64,000 bases of DNA from an uncultured Algibacter sp. (GCA_937958265.1 CALGNX010000011.1:62001-126000), one strand, 5' to 3'; positions 24,333-34,878 are shown, counted from the first letter of the stretch. The notes: generated by a model from the letters alone, not told the origin. Made by a program: numbers and translations.

Positions 24333-27281
24333 TTATTTTTTAACCAATTTAGTTGTAAACACTTTTTGTCCATCATTTATTTCTAAAAGATATAAACCAG
24401 AATTTAATTTCGAAATATCAATCGCTGATCTTTCAATAGTTCCAGATTGAACAGATTGTCCTAAAATACTAATAAGTCTGTATGTTGTTAAGGATTTATT
24501 TTTATTACCTAGTCTTATCTGTACAAAATTTGTAGCAGGATTAGGATAAAGCGTCACTTTAGCAACATCTTCATTACCTAATAAATTTGTGTTATTAGTG
24601 GCGAAAGTGGTGTTAAAATTAGATGCATTATTGTTAATTATATTAACTGTATAATCTTCTACAGCACCATCATCAAAATTTTCACATGGTGTTTGTGCTG
24701 CATTATATTTCATTGAAACTCGCATTCTTGTTTGCCCTAATAAAGCGTTTGCTGGTACAGTAACATTAGCTGTTAAATTAGCAGATGATGACGAAGACCC
24801 GTTTACAACTCTTTCGTTCGTTTCAAAAGTACCATTTTGGTTAAAATCAATCCAAACGGCCCAAAATTCAGTATATGCAGTATTAAGAAATCCTGCGCTA
24901 ACAATCATTGGGTTAGTGCTCCCTTGAGCAATTGTTGCTATTTTATTTGTGAAATCTTTATAGCCACCATCGTCGCCACTAGCATTTGCCATACCACCTA
25001 ATTCTACATTATCAATCCACTCAAAAGAAGAACGGTTTGAACTAGAAGCACAATAATTTAGAGGAACCCTTATGGAATTAAAAGAGACCGATCCTGCTAA
25101 CGACTCATTTCCGGCAGCATCCTTTGCTCTTACAGAAAAAGTGTAACTTGTATTTGCTGTTAAACCAGTAATACTTGCCGATGTGCCTGTTACTGTACCT
25201 ATATTAGTTTCACCTTGGTAAATATCATAACCAGTAACGGCAACATTATCTGTTGAGGCTACCCAGTTGATAGTAACTGTGGTTTGTGTAATATCGGAAG
25301 CTTGAACGTTTAATGGTCTAGAAGGTGCTGTAGTATCTAAACCGCTCGTTGCAGCAGAAGTTGTAAAACGTAAAGATGCGCTGTAGTTAGACGTGTTCGA
25401 CGAACATTTACTTCTTACCTGAGCTTCATATTCGGTAGTAGCAGATAATCCAGAAAGTATTGTTGAAGTTGTAGTCGTATTTGTTGTAGTCCAAGTTCTA
25501 GTACCTACTTGTCTGTATCTAACATCATAACTAGCTGCTGGTACTTCGTTCCAAGTAAACGTGGCTTCTGATGCAGAAACTCTAGATATTGATCTTCCAA
25601 CAGGAACTGTGGCACTACAAACAGCAGGTGTCTCAGAAATTCCGGTAATAATTAAAGCATAATTTTGGCTACCTCCTGTTAATGTCCCTTTATGAGTTAC
25701 AGTAATAGTGTATGTGCCTGAAGCTCCTGAAACGTCTACTCTTTCAAAAGGATCTACATTATTATCTCTTCTAGCATTAGTGGTTGCTCCAGTTAATTCG
25801 TAAGGTAAGAATGTTGTGTTGGATTGTGTAACTCTTATATCTAAATCGTTTACTAAAACTGGCGCCGTAGAATTTACTGTAGTAGTAGCTAAACCTGGTC
25901 TATCTGTCCAAGAAATAGAAGCTAACAAAGGGTTTACACCATCGGAATTAACAGTAATACTGTATGTTTGGTTAGCCGCTAATGTTAATTCTTGTATTTT
26001 AGTTTTGCTACCCTCATTAGTAATAGCTTGTGCTGCGCGTTTCGCGTTTAATAAGCCCCATCCAAAAACAGCATCTGGTCCTGTAGCACCAGCATCATCG
26101 GCAGTATGAAGCGCTAAACCTTTTAAAGTAGCGGCTTTCATAAAATTTGATTTTTCATTATTGTAATGCTGCTGTAAGATTAATAAAGTACCTGCAACAT
26201 TTGGCGAAGCCATAGAAGTACCGGTAATTGTGTTATATGCAGTATCACTACTTTCGTAGGAAGAATAAACGCCGGTTCCGTTACCAGTAATATCTGGCTT
26301 AATACGAAAATCGTCTGTAGGCCCCTCACTACTTGAGCTATTAATAGAAACTGATATTAAATTGCCATTAGCATCAATATTTGCATCTTGGGCGTTGGCT
26401 ACAACCAAATTGTTTTTAGAGGTTGAGTGCCCTGTTAACTTGTCGAAGCCAAATCCTCCTGTAGGATTGTTGTTTGCTGTATCATCACGGCCATCATTAC
26501 CAGCAGCAACAACCATTAAGTAGTTAGGTGCATTAAACATAATTTCATCCCAACCACGAGATTCATCAATATACCCTCCAAAGAAATACTGAGGAAGTTG
26601 TACTTGCCCTGTTCGGTTTCTTGCAGCAAAGCCGTAAGAGTGATTAGATATTAACATACCATTTCTTGCTGCAGCTGTAGCCTCTGCCTGGTCGTTATTC
26701 CATTGGTTCCCTATTGCTTTAGCGTGTGGCGCCATACCCTTTGCAGCAGCAACCTTGCCCGATGCCATTATTGTACCAGTAACATGAGCTGCATGAAAAT
26801 TTAAAGTTTGGTGGCCATCACCTACTGAATATCTATTATTACCGCCTGCACCATCATACTCTTGGTGAGATGCTCTTGCAATACCACCATCCCAAACGTA
26901 AGCGGTCATGGATTGCCCCATTAAATTTAAGCCTAAGGAGCCGCCATTATTTAAATGATCTGTTCTTGTAGATTTAGCTGCATCTACATTAAACGTGGTG
27001 TAATATATAGGATTGCCATCTACTACCTTTTGTAATTCCAAATAGCGACCATCTTTTGTTGTTATTTTTGTATCCCAACCTTGTTGTTTTGCAATTAAAT
27101 TGGCCTCTAATCTTTCTAAAGTGACTTTTTCTGAGAACTGTTTCTCCATACTTTGGAGTTTAGTCATGTCATATTGACTTCGAATCTTTTCAATTGCCTT
27201 TTTATCTTGAGACTGTACTTGAAACGACAGTGCTAAAAATGCTGCTGGGAGTAGAAGTTTCCCAAAGGAATAGTTTTTCAT
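24333..27281 (-). CDS. Secreted S8 subtilisin-like protease with FN3 and GEVED domains and T9SS sorting signal
   Basis: This 982-residue exported protease has a signal peptide (LLLPAAFLALSFQVQSQ) and a propeptide. The S8 catalytic domain has Asp131 (YVWDGGIA), His166 (NFHAAHVTGT) and Ser356 (GTSMASPNVAG). A beta-sandwich (PPC-like) region follows, then two fibronectin type III domains at about 555-645 and 655-740, and a GEVED domain (FWAVWIDFNQNGTFETNERV). At the end is a type A C-terminal sorting domain (VTLYPNPATNFVQI to QKVFTTKLVKK). The protein should be secreted by the type IX system and used extracellularly to degrade protein. All catalytic residues are present. Confidence 0.96.
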   Translation of the reverse strand: MKNYSFGKLLLPAAFLALSFQVQSQDKKAIEKIRSQYDMTKLQSMEKQFSEKVTLERLEANLIAKQQGWDTKITTKDGRYLELQKVVDGNPIYYTTFNVDAAKSTRTDHLNNGGSLGLNLMGQSMTAYVWDGGIARASHQEYDGAGGNNRYSVGDGHQTLNFHAAHVTGTIMASGKVAAAKGMAPHAKAIGNQWNNDQAEATAAARNGMLISNHSYGFAARNRTGQVQLPQYFFGGYIDESRGWDEIMFNAPNYLMVVAAGNDGRDDTANNNPTGGFGFDKLTGHSTSKNNLVVANAQDANIDANGNLISVSINSSSSEGPTDDFRIKPDITGNGTGVYSSYESSDTAYNTITGTSMASPNVAGTLLILQQHYNNEKSNFMKAATLKGLALHTADDAGATGPDAVFGWGLLNAKRAAQAITNEGSKTKIQELTLAANQTYSITVNSDGVNPLLASISWTDRPGLATTTVNSTAPVLVNDLDIRVTQSNTTFLPYELTGATTNARRDNNVDPFERVDVSGASGTYTITVTHKGTLTGGSQNYALIITGISETPAVCSATVPVGRSISRVSASEATFTWNEVPAASYDVRYRQVGTRTWTTTNTTTTSTILSGLSATTEYEAQVRSKCSSNTSNYSASLRFTTSAATSGLDTTAPSRPLNVQASDITQTTVTINWVASTDNVAVTGYDIYQGETNIGTVTGTSASITGLTANTSYTFSVRAKDAAGNESLAGSVSFNSIRVPLNYCASSSNRSSFEWIDNVELGGMANASGDDGGYKDFTNKIATIAQGSTNPMIVSAGFLNTAYTEFWAVWIDFNQNGTFETNERVVNGSSSSSANLTANVTVPANALLGQTRMRVSMKYNAAQTPCENFDDGAVEDYTVNIINNNASNFNTTFATNNTNLLGNEDVAKVTLYPNPATNFVQIRLGNKNKSLTTYRLISILGQSVQSGTIERSAIDISKLNSGLYLLEINDGQKVFTTKLVKK

Positions 27282-28155
27282 GTTGAAGTGGTTTAATTTT
27301 GGTTAAACTTTAATTAAAAAGCAATTCTGTTATATAAATATCAACATAACAATGTTGTATTTAATATTAAGGCAATAAATATAAGGTTTTGTTGTTGAAA
27401 CTAAAAAAAAGAACAGTCTTTTTGTATCTATCTTAATAAAGTCTGTGCAAAATAGGGATTATTTATAATTTAAAATCTTTAGTTGGTAATTTCGCAAAAA
27501 TAGTAGCGTGTTTATTGCGAATAACTTCAAGTATTATTGGAAATGGTGTTGTTTGTTTTTTTTAAAAATATGAATGTATAAATCCAATGTTTGTTAAAAA
27601 AATAAAGGAAAAACTAGGTTTTGAAGTAGAGTAGGTGTTGTGTAGCTTAATTTTTTTTTCGAAATATAAAAAATAGTTGCATTATGTGATGGGACTTTAA
27701 AGCTATTTTAGTGTTGTTAATTTTAATTTTTTATCTAGATAAACAAAAAGGGTTTTTGAATTTAAATATTAAAAGAGATTGTGGCTTTTTAATATTATTT
27801 TTCAAAAGTTACTATGGCTACTATGTTATTTTATATGAGAAGTTGGCGACTGTTGAATTTCGTGCTCTTAACACAAAAGTGTTATTATTCGTGAAATTTA
27901 GTTAATGGGGCTTAATTATGGTAAAGTTTCAAGATAAAGACCATTTAAAGTTTTATTATTCGTGTCGTCATCGTGGCTACACGATGTGTGAATGGCTATT
28001 ATACCTAGTGAAACGGTTAATTTAAAATTTATTATAATTTGTTTTATTACGAGATGCTTGAATTTTTGTTTCCGTGTAAGCTCATTTCGTATTAGTTAGG
28101 GGTATATAAAACCATGTGTAATACTAAACTTTAGTAGAACTGTAAGTTATTAAAA
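27282..28155. other. Long gene-free stretch upstream of the subtilase gene
   Basis: No convincing gene is seen in 874 nt. A minus-strand box TATTTTTG (27502-27495) could drive the subtilase gene with a leader of about 205 nt, but lacks a well-spaced TTG. A perfect hairpin CATCGTG-GCTA-CACGATG lies at 27969-27986, inside a 35-codon open frame (27918-28025) that I cannot support as a gene. Some material may be decayed. Confidence 0.35.
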
Positions 28156-29388
28156 TTACGTTCTTAAATTCCTAATACGATCTAGTAGGGTGGGATGCGA
28201 ATAATGCATAAAAACATATGCCGGATGTGGTGTTAAGTTACTTAGGCTATTTTTTGATAATTTTTTTAGGGAAGTAATTAGAGGTTCGCTGCTGTAGGTG
28301 TTTTTAGCATAATCATCAGCTTGAAATTCAAACTTTCTTGAAAACAAATTCATAATTAAACCAGTAATTTCCGAAATAGGAGCATACAGCATTCCAAAGG
28401 TAATTAAACCGATATGAAAGCTAGGTGTTTTTACACTCAAAGCTTCAGATAGTATAGGGTTTGAAATGAACAAGGATAAAATAAAAAGTGTTAATCCTGT
28501 TAGTAAAATAGAGGCAAACAAATTAAAAATAATGTGTTTCTTTTTATAATGCCCAACTTCATGAGCTAAAACAGCAACAATCTCTTCGTCGGTCAAATCA
28601 TTAATTAATGTATCGTAAAGTGTTACGCGTTTTTCACTACCAAAACCAGAAAAATAAGCGTTGGCCTTAGTGCTTCGTTTGGAGCCATCGATAACAAAAA
28701 TTTTATCTAATTTAAAACCAACTGTTTTTGCGTAGGTAGAAATTTTATCGCGCAGTGTGCCTGCTTCTAAGGGTGTTTGTTTGTTAAAAAGTGGGACTAT
28801 TAATTTGGAGTAAAACATATTCATAAAAACCGAAAATATACTTACTAACGCCCAAGTATACAGCCAAAAGTGCTTTCCTGTAGCTTCGTAAAACCAAATA
28901 ATTAAAGCTAAAATGCCGCCACCAACAAGCGCCATCATGAGTAGTCCTTTAATTTTGTCTAAAAAAAATGTTTTGACAGTGGTTTTATTAAATCCAAATT
29001 TCTCTTCAATAACAAAAGTGCTGTAGTATGCAAATGGTGTTGTTAAAACATCGTTTCCAATCATAATAATACCAAAGAAAATTAAAGCAATAATAATGGG
29101 GTTGTCGCTATAATTTCTAGCCATAGTATCGGCAACTTTAAAACCATCAAACCACAAAAACCCTAAAGTTAAAAGTATTGAATATGTAGAGGTAAGCAAT
29201 CCAAATTTATAGTTTGTGGCTTTATAGTGCTGTGATTTCTTATATTCTACATCATCATACACATCTTTTAAATCTTCAGGTAGTACATCGTTATAGCGCT
29301 TTGCGTTTAATGCATCCAACAATTTGTCAACTATAAAATTAACGATAATAATGCCAATTATAATGTAAAAAAGTGTGTTTGCTGTCAT
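28156..29388 (-). CDS. M48 family zinc metallopeptidase (Ste24/CAAX protease-like)
   Basis: This integral-membrane protease (410 residues) has several membrane segments in the N-terminal half. The zinc motif HEVGH lies at about 274-278 (VLAHEVGHYKKKH), with the third ligand glutamate expected in FEFQADDYA near residue 350. An N-terminal peptidase_M48_N-like region (FGFNKTTVKTFFLDKIKG) is present. This layout matches eukaryotic Ste24 and bacterial relatives, which take part in membrane-protein quality control. CAAX processing itself is not expected in bacteria. The gene stands alone. Confidence 0.94.
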   Translation of the reverse strand: MTANTLFYIIIGIIIVNFIVDKLLDALNAKRYNDVLPEDLKDVYDDVEYKKSQHYKATNYKFGLLTSTYSILLTLGFLWFDGFKVADTMARNYSDNPIIIALIFFGIIMIGNDVLTTPFAYYSTFVIEEKFGFNKTTVKTFFLDKIKGLLMMALVGGGILALIIWFYEATGKHFWLYTWALVSIFSVFMNMFYSKLIVPLFNKQTPLEAGTLRDKISTYAKTVGFKLDKIFVIDGSKRSTKANAYFSGFGSEKRVTLYDTLINDLTDEEIVAVLAHEVGHYKKKHIIFNLFASILLTGLTLFILSLFISNPILSEALSVKTPSFHIGLITFGMLYAPISEITGLIMNLFSRKFEFQADDYAKNTYSSEPLITSLKKLSKNSLSNLTPHPAYVFMHYSHPTLLDRIRNLRT

Positions 29389-29616
29389 TTTTTTTATTCG
29401 AAAAGTAAAATTATTTTTTTGTGTGTTTAATCCAAGTATGTTATTCCGATTTATTTTTTAAATTTTTAACTAAAATCGGTGCTCATGGTATATTCAGAAT
29501 TTTTTAAGTAAAATGCTATTACTACATAGATAAAAGGCAGAATAGAAAATCTTTAAAATAAGTTAATAGTGTTTACAGGAAAAAATTCTTGTAATAACTT
29601 GTAGCTAATTCTCAAA

Positions 29617-30411
29617 TCATAAAAAATTTCTTTGCCTTTTAGCCTCGAAAATTAAAATTCCAGCAGCAACAGATACATTCATAGAATCAATTGCGCCTTG
29701 CATGGGTATAATAATATTTTGTGTGGAATTTTTTAGCCATTCCTTACTCAATCCTGTAGCTTCTGTACCGAGTACAATAGCCGTTGGTTTTATAAAATTT
29801 TGAGTATTATAATTTACCGAGGCTTGTAATGCAGCACAATAAATATAAATACCTTTTAATTTTAAAAAAGCGATAATTTCAGAGGTGTTACCTGTTGCTA
29901 TTTGGTTGGTAAACAGGCAGCCTACGCTGGATCTTATAATATTAGGGTTATATAAATCTGTTTTAGGGTTAGCTATAATAACAGCATCGACATTAGCGGC
30001 ATCGGCAGTTCTTAAAATTGCGCCAATATTTCCCGGTTTTTCAGGAGCTTCGGCAACTAAAACTAAGGGATTATCGTTTTTAAATCTTAAGTCGTTTAAA
30101 AGGTTCGTTTTTGATTTTGCTACGGCCAGTAAACCTTCGGTAGTACTTCTGTACGCTAATTTTTCGTAAACTTCTTTTGAAATTTCTATAACATTAATCA
30201 GTTCCGTGTTTAGGGCGCTAAGTTGTTCTTTAGAAAATAAATCAGGATAAAATAAAACGGTTTCTAAAACGTATCCGCCTTTTAGTGCTAAAGTAATTTC
30301 ACGAACACCTTCAATTAAAAACGTGTTGGTTTGTTTGCGTTCGCGCGATTTATCTCTTAACTTAATAAGTTGCTTTATGTAGGTGTTTTGTGAGCTTGTT
30401 ATTTCTTTCAT
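29617..30411 (-). CDS. SpoU-family RNA 2'-O-methyltransferase (23S rRNA type)
   Basis: This SPOUT methyltransferase (264 residues) has an N-terminal substrate-binding domain of about 95 residues (QNTYIKQLIKLRDKSRERKQTNTFLIEG), as in RlmB- and TsnR-like enzymes. The catalytic domain has EAPEKPGNIGAILRTADAANVDAV (motif 1), VLGTEATGLSKEW (motif 2) and IPMQGAIDSMNVSVAAGIL (motif 3). The target is probably rRNA but cannot be fixed. The box CAAAAGTA (30423-30430), TACTTTTG on the coding strand, lies only 11 nt before the ATG, so the transcript has a very short leader. Confidence 0.93.
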   Translation of the reverse strand: MKEITSSQNTYIKQLIKLRDKSRERKQTNTFLIEGVREITLALKGGYVLETVLFYPDLFSKEQLSALNTELINVIEISKEVYEKLAYRSTTEGLLAVAKSKTNLLNDLRFKNDNPLVLVAEAPEKPGNIGAILRTADAANVDAVIIANPKTDLYNPNIIRSSVGCLFTNQIATGNTSEIIAFLKLKGIYIYCAALQASVNYNTQNFIKPTAIVLGTEATGLSKEWLKNSTQNIIIPMQGAIDSMNVSVAAGILIFEAKRQRNFL

Positions 30412-30489
30412 AATTAATATTACAAAAGTAATTGTTTTTTTTGTAATGTTATTCTACTAACTTCGTCTAACATTAAAATTATTAAATCA

Positions 30490-31278
30490 ATGAGAAAAAT
30501 TTTTCTTTTCGGCCTTATTATTTCAATTTTGGCGTGTAAAAATAAAACAGTTTCAGCTCCTAATTTTTCTGGAGAAACCCTGGAAGAAAAACCTGTAACT
30601 TATCCAGAAAACATATCGAAAATTTTTAGCGCTCATGGCGGTTTAGAGACTTGGGAAAAAATGAATATGTTGGAGTTTACCATGAAGAAACCAAATGGAG
30701 ACGAAGTAACTACAACCCACTTGAAAAATAGAAAATCGTTAATAGAAATGCCAAATCATAGCATTGGATTTAATGGTGAGGATGTTTGGTTAAAAAGTAA
30801 AGATACTATGGCGTACAAGGGGAATGCGCGATTTTATTATAATTTAATGTTTTATTTTTATGCTATGCCCTTTATTTTGGCTGATGATGGTATAATTTAC
30901 GAAAATGTTGCAGCACTAGAGTTTGATGGTAAAGCATACCCTGGTATTAAAATTTCTTATGAAAGTGGTGTGGGTGAGTCTCCAGAAGATGAGTATATAT
31001 TGTATTACAATGCTAATACGTATAAAATGGAATGGTTAGGCTACACTGTAACTTATTTTTCCAAAGAGAAAAGTAAAGAGTTTCATTTTATAAAATACAG
31101 TAACTGGCAAACTGTAGCAGGTTTAGCATTACCAGAAACCTTAACGTGGTATAAATACGAAAATAATTTGCCAACAGAAAAGCGTAATGATTTGCAGTTT
31201 ACTAACATTAAGCTTTCACAAGAAAATCCACCATTTGATATTTTTGAAGTACCAGCAGGAGCAGACGTTATAGAGTAA
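30490..31278 (+). CDS. DUF6503-like lipoprotein
   Basis: The protein (262 residues) has a lipoprotein signal ending LIISILAC, cysteine 17. The mature part begins with a proline-rich linker and then ISKIFSAHGGLETWEKMNMLEFTM, typical of a Bacteroidota family of beta-rich outer-membrane-associated lipoproteins (DUF6503, from memory). The strand pattern and the theme of lipid-anchored, LolA-like sheets are suggestive only. Function is unknown. Its upstream gap is shared with the divergent methyltransferase gene and has a weak TAACTTCG box at 30458-30465. Confidence 0.8.
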   Translation: MRKIFLFGLIISILACKNKTVSAPNFSGETLEEKPVTYPENISKIFSAHGGLETWEKMNMLEFTMKKPNGDEVTTTHLKNRKSLIEMPNHSIGFNGEDVWLKSKDTMAYKGNARFYYNLMFYFYAMPFILADDGIIYENVAALEFDGKAYPGIKISYESGVGESPEDEYILYYNANTYKMEWLGYTVTYFSKEKSKEFHFIKYSNWQTVAGLALPETLTWYKYENNLPTEKRNDLQFTNIKLSQENPPFDIFEVPAGADVIE

Positions 31279-31748
31279 AATTTTTTGGTATTATTATCAG
31301 TTCTTTAGAGTACGGTAGTTTAAGTATGATGTTGTTGCATAATACTTTATTTTAAACGTAGTGCAGTTGTATTTGTAACTCATAAATTTTTAGGTAAGTT
31401 TATTTGTAATGTTACATCTTCCATTTTAAGTTTTAGCGCAAAAGTATTTATCATTAATAACTTTTTATTTTGATAAATAAGGAGGATAATAAAAACGAAA
31501 ATTTATATCAAATTCACAGGTAATTTAAGCTCTTAAAAGTAAAGTGTTTTTGTTGTAAAAGCCACAAAATTAAAGGAGGGTGGTACATGTATATTCTATA
31601 GTGCAGTATGTGTTTATTCTTACTTGTATTTGCTTTTGAAAAAAGTAAATACTAGCTAATGTTGTTTTTTTAATAGATTAAAGGGCTATGTGGGCATAGT
31701 AAATCAAAAAAAAATAGTTGCTAGATTTACATTGTTAGGTTTTAATAA
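31279..31748. other. Gene-free stretch, nothing recognised
   Basis: 470 AT-rich nt between the convergent DUF6503-like and DUF3810 genes. Stops occur in all frames. I see no hairpin terminator, repeat or decayed gene. Confidence 0.5.
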
Positions 31749-32822
31749 TTAATATGAAATCTTTGATGTTTCAAAATAATTTACAATTAGCGCCACTACA
31801 TAACTATAACTCTTTATCCCTTTACTTTGTTTATTAGCTTTTAAAAAAACACTGTAAAATGCCTTAAAAATGGGCTCGGTAGGGTTTTTATGAGCTTCCC
31901 AAAACTCACTAACTTCCTTGTAATTTTTTATAATTCCTGGGTTAATACTGCTAACTACACCCTTGTAAAGTTCGCGATCACGCCTGTAAATTTCATTTAA
32001 GCAAAACCGTAAAGCAAAGGTGTAACCGGTATATCTAAAATAAATATTGTTATGGTTTATGGTCGCTAAAAAACCAATAAAATTAGCTTCGTTTTCGGCA
32101 GCATATCCCAATTGGTGGGCAATTTCATGAGCCGCTGTGGTTGGGTATTTATAAATAGGTATTAATTTATCCACCTGTGCTTCATTTGTTAACGGATTTA
32201 AATACCCGCTAAACCCCATGTAAGTTAACGGGTAACTATAAATCGACTTTTTTAAACTTACGGGTTGGTAGTTTAAATGTGGGAATTTAATTTTTAAATA
32301 GTTATAGCCCGTTGGTACCATTTCAAAAACATCACTTTTACGCAACGGAATATCTACCTTAATCGTGTCATTTTTCGTGATTTCAAAATGTACAGCATTC
32401 GATTTTTTAATTAAACTATTCGTAACACGTACTAATTGTTCTGTAGTATATTCATGCTTCAAATTCAAACTTTCATGCAGGGGCAATCTGTGGTAATTTA
32501 AACCCCAACAAAAGTGAAAAGCGCCATAAATTATAGCTACTCCAGCAAAAACATCAACCAACCAATTTTTAGTGTCTATCCGCCAACGGGTTCTGTTTTT
32601 GTAAAGCCATTTCAGTATGTAAAGACCCGCAAAAGTATACAGCAAGTCGCCAAACGAAAATGGTAACCAACCTAATGTGTATCTTAAAAATTTAGAGATT
32701 AAAGGGTATATGCCATTACTGTAATAAGTCTCTATAAACTCAGGGAAATTAGATAGTAATTTAACTAAAAAATATTGTGGGATTATAGATAGTGCAATAC
32801 ACGTTTTTTTCTTTATCAACAT
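31749..32822 (-). CDS. DUF3810 membrane metalloprotease-like protein
   Basis: The protein (357 residues) has two or three membrane segments in its first 110 residues and then a soluble domain. AAHEIAHQLGYAAENEANF near residue 230 contains HExxH and a downstream glutamate in NEAN, a gluzincin-type zinc site. This motif marks DUF3810, a family known mainly from Firmicutes and Bacteroidota and without assigned substrate. It probably acts as a membrane-anchored protease outside the cytoplasm. The start ATG at 32822 is followed directly by the first hydrophobic helix. Confidence 0.9.
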   Translation of the reverse strand: MLIKKKTCIALSIIPQYFLVKLLSNFPEFIETYYSNGIYPLISKFLRYTLGWLPFSFGDLLYTFAGLYILKWLYKNRTRWRIDTKNWLVDVFAGVAIIYGAFHFCWGLNYHRLPLHESLNLKHEYTTEQLVRVTNSLIKKSNAVHFEITKNDTIKVDIPLRKSDVFEMVPTGYNYLKIKFPHLNYQPVSLKKSIYSYPLTYMGFSGYLNPLTNEAQVDKLIPIYKYPTTAAHEIAHQLGYAAENEANFIGFLATINHNNIYFRYTGYTFALRFCLNEIYRRDRELYKGVVSSINPGIIKNYKEVSEFWEAHKNPTEPIFKAFYSVFLKANKQSKGIKSYSYVVALIVNYFETSKISY

Positions 32823-33039
32823 ATTTCAAAAATACTAAAAAATTAGAACCCTTTGGTATTTGTAAATTTACTTAGGTTGTAGCCTGCTTTCCGTTATATC
32901 TTTTTAAACATGTTTAGGCTAGGAGGTAGCGTATAGATTACCTTTAAAAGGGTGTTTTTACCCAATTAATAAGTGTGTCTGTTTTTAAAAAGGATGTCAC
33001 TTCAATCAGGAGTAATCCTTAAATTTCATATCTATTTGC

Positions 33040-33047
33040 TATCTTTG
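33040..33047 (+). promoter_or_regulatory. Promoter -7 box for pepD
   Basis: TATCTTTG matches TAnnTTTG and lies 32 nt before the pepD ATG, giving a leader of about 26 nt. No TTG at the standard distance. Confidence 0.5.
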
Positions 33048-33079
33048 ATACCACGTTAAAACATCAATAAAACAACAAC

Positions 33080-34540
33080 ATGAACTCAGAAATAAGAGCA
33101 CTTCAGCCTAAAGTATTATGGAATAAATTTGCCGATTTAAATGCCGTACCACGCCCATCAAAAAAAGAAGCACGTGTTATTGCTTTTATGAAAGATTTTG
33201 GTGAAAATTTGGGTCTTGATACTATTCAAGATGAAGTTGGAAATGTTATTATTAAAAAGCCAGCAACTCCAGGCATGGAAAATAGAACCACAATTGTAAT
33301 GCAATCGCATTTGGATATGGTGCATCAAAAAAATAACGACACGGTTTTTAATTTTGATACGCAAGGTATCGAGATGCATGTTGAAGGCGATTGGGTAAAA
33401 GCAAACGGTACAACGTTAGGAGCAGATAATGGCTTAGGTGTTGCAACTATTATGGCTGTTTTAGAGAGCACAAATATTGAGCACCCTGCTATTGAAGCTT
33501 TGTTTACAGTGGATGAAGAAACAGGAATGACAGGGGCAATGGGGTTAAAAAGCGGATTGCTTACTGGTGGTATTTTGTTAAATTTAGATACTGAGGAAGA
33601 TGATGAGATTGGCGTAGGTTGTGCAGGTGGTACAGATGTAACCGCAACACGGGTTTATGAAGAAGAGGAAACTCCAGAATTTAAAATTGGCTACAAAGTG
33701 TCTGTTAAAGGTTTGCAAGGCGGGCATTCTGGTATGCAAATTCACGAGGGTTTGGGTAATGCTAACAAAATTATGAACCGGATTTTATTTGATGGTTTTG
33801 AAAATTTTGGCTTACGAATATCAGAAATTGATGGTGGTAGTTTACGCAACGCTATTCCGAGAGAAAGTAATGCTGTAGTAGCTATAGATGCCATTCACGA
33901 AGATGCTTTTATACTAGAAATGGCTTTAGTCTCTACAACTATACGAAAGGAATTAAAAACCATGGAACCCGATCTGGATATTAGTATTTTAAAAGTAGAT
34001 ACACCAAGTAAAATTATGGATTTAGGTGTGCAAGAAGGTGTAACAAGAGCCTTATACGCTGCTTTAAACGGCGTGTATCGTATGAGTGCCGATATTCCGG
34101 AATTAGTGGAAACCTCAAATAACATTGCACGTGTTATTATAAAGGAAGGCGCCATTAAAATAGGGTGTTTAACACGCTCATCCGTAGAAAGCTCAAAAAT
34201 AGATTTAGCAAATATGCTACGCGCTACCTTCGAATTAACAGGTTGTGAGGTAGAAATTTCAGGAGATTATCCTGGTTGGACGCCCAATATGGAATCACCT
34301 ATTTTAAAAGTCATGGAAAAGCTATACCAGGATTTAAATGGCGAAAAACCTCGTGTTGCAGCTTGCCATGCCGGATTAGAATGCGGTATACTTGGGCAAA
34401 ATTATCCAAAAATGGATATGATTAGTTTTGGGCCAAACATTAAAGGTGCACACTCCCCAGATGAACGTGCTCAAATATCTTCAGTTCAAAAATATTGGAA
34501 ATACGTTTTGGAAATATTGAAAGCTATTCCGTTAAAATAA
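33080..34540 (+). CDS. pepD: Aminoacyl-histidine dipeptidase (Xaa-His dipeptidase, M20C)
   Basis: This cytoplasmic di-zinc peptidase (486 residues) cleaves dipeptides, classically those ending in histidine. Zinc ligands appear in QSHLDMVHQKN (near 78), TLGADNGLGVA (near 114), the catalytic pair TVDEETGMTGA (near 148), LLNLDTEEDDEI (near 172) and GPNIKGAHSPDE at the C-terminus. The dimerisation lid lies between, with VKGLQGGHSGMQIHEGLGNA. All metal-binding motifs are present and the length is normal. The strong terminator after it is shared with yidD coming from the other side. Confidence 0.97.
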   Translation: MNSEIRALQPKVLWNKFADLNAVPRPSKKEARVIAFMKDFGENLGLDTIQDEVGNVIIKKPATPGMENRTTIVMQSHLDMVHQKNNDTVFNFDTQGIEMHVEGDWVKANGTTLGADNGLGVATIMAVLESTNIEHPAIEALFTVDEETGMTGAMGLKSGLLTGGILLNLDTEEDDEIGVGCAGGTDVTATRVYEEEETPEFKIGYKVSVKGLQGGHSGMQIHEGLGNANKIMNRILFDGFENFGLRISEIDGGSLRNAIPRESNAVVAIDAIHEDAFILEMALVSTTIRKELKTMEPDLDISILKVDTPSKIMDLGVQEGVTRALYAALNGVYRMSADIPELVETSNNIARVIIKEGAIKIGCLTRSSVESSKIDLANMLRATFELTGCEVEISGDYPGWTPNMESPILKVMEKLYQDLNGEKPRVAACHAGLECGILGQNYPKMDMISFGPNIKGAHSPDERAQISSVQKYWKYVLEILKAIPLK

Positions 34541-34589
34541 AAAGAAAACAATTATTAAGTAGAATATAATAATCGTTTTCTTTTGCACA

Positions 34590-34633
34590 AAAAGGGCAAT
34601 AATGTAACTATCTATATACATTATTGCCCTTTT
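34590..34633. terminator. Strong bidirectional terminator between pepD and yidD
   Basis: Perfect 17-bp arms (34590-34606 and 34617-34633), beginning AAAAGGGCAATAATG, with a 10-nt loop. It has A-rich and T-rich flanks on both sides. Confidence 0.92.
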
Positions 34634-34659
34634 ATATTATTTGATGTTGAGTTCTATGT

Positions 34660-34878
34660 TTAAGGAACAGGATCGTAACCAGAACCACCCCATGGATGGC
34701 AGCTAAATATGCGTTTCAATGCGAGCCATCCGCCTTTAAATAATCCGTACTTTTCTAGAGCTTTTTTTGTGTAATGGGAGCATGTTGGGCTATATCTGCA
34801 AGTAGCGGGAGTTAACGGCGATATAAAATTTTGATACACTTTAATTAAAAACAAAAACGGTGCTATGAGTAGTTTCAT
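34660..34878 (-). CDS. yidD: YidD membrane protein insertion efficiency factor
   Basis: This small protein (72 residues) has an N-terminal amphipathic segment ([19 protein letters not shown]) and the family motif [19 protein letters not shown], then [15 protein letters not shown]. YidD assists membrane-protein insertion together with YidC. It lies 67 nt downstream of cysS on the same strand rather than in the usual rnpA-yidC neighbourhood. The length is typical and the reading frame intact. Confidence 0.96.
   Translation of the reverse strand: MKLLIAPFLFLIKVYQNFISPLTPATCRYSPTCSHYTKKALEKYGLFKGGWLALKRIFSCHPWGGSGYDPVP

Noticed and set aside
24333-27281. The large subtilase as part of a defence or RiPP system
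   Set aside because: Signal peptide, fibronectin domains and T9SS sorting domain indicate an ordinary secreted degradative protease; no precursor peptide or partner gene nearby.
27711-27905. 64-codon frame in the gap upstream of the M48 gene
   Set aside because: No family, weak start context, AT-driven Leu/Phe/Tyr composition; typical of chance frames here.
27918-28025. 35-codon frame containing a perfect hairpin
   Set aside because: Too short to support, no promoter or homolog recognised; the hairpin alone is noted under the gap.
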